Part shown: positions 63,033 to 64,000 of the stretch, one piece after another
Layout of the letters: each line of letters starts with the position of its first letter
How positions within the stretch are numbered: position 1 is the first letter of the stretch
From: UTCFX2 sp963788305
GTDB taxonomy: Bacteria > Chloroflexota > Anaerolineae > Anaerolineales > UBA4823
NCBI GenBank assembly: GCA_963788305.1
Contig: CAWBGK010000004.1
Coordinates: 1-64,000, forward strand
Reading direction: 5' to 3'
DNA length: 64,000 bases
Program-made: the position numbers and the translations under genes
Notes under the pieces: generated by a model
Told to the model about the DNA's origin: nothing
What the model saw: only the letters and a program-made list of their open reading frames with translations
Database searches by the model: none

Positions 63033-63200
63033 CTACGCTTGATCCTTCTTGTCCTCATCGCCGGGTTTGACGGCCTTGCGGAATTCACTGATCGCTTTTC
63101 CAAAATCCCCGCCGAGGCGACCGATTCGGCCCGCTCCAAACAGCACAATCACGATCACCAGGATGATGATCAATTCAGTCGGACCAAGATGAAAAGGCAT
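63033..63200 (-). CDS. tatA: Twin-arginine translocase subunit TatA/E
   Basis: 55 residues from ATG 63200, preceded by GGAGGAA; the frame opens further upstream but the SD and domain fix this start. One N-terminal helix begins G-P-T-E-L-I-I-I-L, followed by the family F-G hinge (L-F-G-A-G-R-I) and an amphipathic helix G-K-A-I-S-E-F-R-K-A-V. A short Asp/Lys tail ends it. It forms the pore of the Tat pathway for folded proteins. The next gene encodes a Tat-signal molybdoenzyme, so local pairing of translocase and substrate is likely. Confidence 0.93.
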   Translation of the reverse strand: MPFHLGPTELIIILVIVIVLFGAGRIGRLGGDFGKAISEFRKAVKPGDEDKKDQA

Positions 63201-63643
63201 CGTTCCTCCAAATACTCTTAACCAGAAAATTTTAATGCGGGGGAATCTCTCCAGGAGAGGCATCTGCTTCGCTGGCTTGATTATTGTACCATCCATGAGT
63301 ATCCCTCACATTCTGCCTGGTCGATTGCGATGACTTAAAAATAATCCAAAAGGATACCTTTCGGGTACCCATTCGGATGATCAAGATGCTCTTTTTTTCC
63401 TTTTTAATAGTCCAACTTAGTGTAGTAGGATGGAACGGAAATCTTTATAATGTTAAAGATCAAGAATATTCGTTCATTTTCTCCCCATTCAGCAAGGAAA
63501 GAGGTCCTATGGAGTGATTTTTTAAATTAAGTGCCTAAATCTTGTTTAGCTTGGGCTGAAAAAGTCCGCTCCGGCAGGAGAGAGCGAAAGATAGTCAGCC
63601 CAATAGCAAGTTTCCGGCAAATCTTCTTAAAGGAGAAGAAAAA
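63201..63643. other. Divergent region between tatA and the molybdoenzyme gene
   Basis: AT-rich, no gene; an open stretch from 63531 overlaps the next gene in another frame. TATAAT at 63446-63451 is a candidate -10 for the molybdoenzyme gene, about 190 bases upstream, with a weak -35. AAAGGAGAAG just before 63644 is its ribosome site. Confidence 0.4.
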
Positions 63644-64000
63644 ATGGAAGAAAAAGAAGAAAAGATCGAACAAAAGGGGAGCGAGAAAGTCTCAAGAAGG
63701 GAATTTCTCAAGAGCGTTGGTGTTGTTGTCGGTGGAGCAGCGGTAGGTAGTGGTGTAATGGCCGGCTGCGCGCCAAAACCAGCCGAAGAAGCTGCACCAG
63801 CCGCCGGAGCGACTGCTGCCCCAGGTCAGGCGCCTGCTGCTCCAGCTCCTGTTACGGGAGAAATGGTGGTTGCGGCACCAGCTGTGCAGGAAGAGCTTTC
63901 CATCACCCGAGGCACCAGCGCGATGGGCTTCGGCCGAGACGGGATGCCGGCCAAGCATGAAGTCAAAGGCGGAAAAATCATCCGCACCAGGCCGCTGCAT
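63644..64000 (+). CDS. Tat-exported molybdopterin oxidoreductase, 5' part only
   Basis: The first 119 residues of a larger gene cut by the window end. A charged N-terminus leads to the twin-arginine motif S-R-R-E-F-L-K and a hydrophobic region ending in a lipobox-like M-A-G-C. An Ala/Pro linker follows, then G-F-G-R-D-G-M-P-A-K-H-E-V-K-G-G-K-I-I-R-T-R-P-L-H, typical of the start of DMSO-reductase-family catalytic subunits. A folded, cofactor-loaded enzyme exported through Tat is expected. The substrate cannot be told from this part. Confidence 0.75.
   Translation, partial: MEEKEEKIEQKGSEKVSRREFLKSVGVVVGGAAVGSGVMAGCAPKPAEEAAPAAGATAAPGQAPAAPAPVTGEMVVAAPAVQEELSITRGTSAMGFGRDGMPAKHEVKGGKIIRTRPLH

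Overview
The window looks like a bacterial genome or metagenome fragment of moderate GC, most likely from an Anaerolineae-type Chloroflexota. This is inferred from several traits: lipoproteins with Thr/Pro-rich linkers, an SH3b plus NBR1-type Ig-like lipoprotein, a very long Fn3 surface protein ending in LPIVIR, and an anaerobic respiration set. No rRNA, tRNA, CRISPR array or transposase was seen.

Layout. (A) 240-12888, plus strand: an iron-sulfur/organosulfur island. It holds a ferredoxin, a catalytically atypical phosphofructokinase-like protein, a 4Fe-4S protein, metK, a rhodanese, three BASS-type transporters, a DszB-like desulfinase preceded by a truncated copy of itself, a ferredoxin-nitroreductase, a crotonase and a SulP transporter. 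(B) 13256-17461: SH3b lipoprotein, ClC channel, AI-2E-family permease. (C) 17735-33615: a GntR-controlled sugar/polyol catabolic cluster, with three AP-endonuclease-2-type isomerases, a NagB-like protein, two amidohydrolases, two UroD/MtaA-like proteins, a Gfo/Idh/MocA dehydrogenase, a DegT aminotransferase, an ABC sugar importer, an AEC permease and a cupin. It is met convergently by a LarA-like racemase and a UxaE-like uronate epimerase (33668-36467, minus). (D) 36921-45190: a Crp-type regulator, small membrane proteins, an unfamiliar His-rich polytopic membrane protein, a NirV-like lipoprotein, heme O synthase and a truncated nitrate-sensor remnant. (E) 45258-53480, minus: cytochrome c, narGHJI and a TDT-family permease. 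(F) 53878-64000: YgiQ radical SAM protein, THUMP methyltransferase, C25 peptidase with Fn3 repeats, two surface proteins, tatA, and the start of a Tat-exported molybdoenzyme.

Many genes are split by frameshifts. Where I could realign the frames, most are single extra bases in short homopolymer runs, and removing them restores exact codon counts. I therefore treat most split genes as intact genes with consensus errors and annotate each as one CDS. The clear exceptions are the DszB N-terminal fragment and the nitrate-sensor remnant, which really lack most of their length.

Functionally, the window suggests an anaerobe that respires nitrate (NarGHI, with a membrane cytochrome c as possible partner), may reduce NO or O2 with an unusual heme-type membrane protein, imports and breaks down sugar acids or polyols, and may desulfinate organosulfur compounds.
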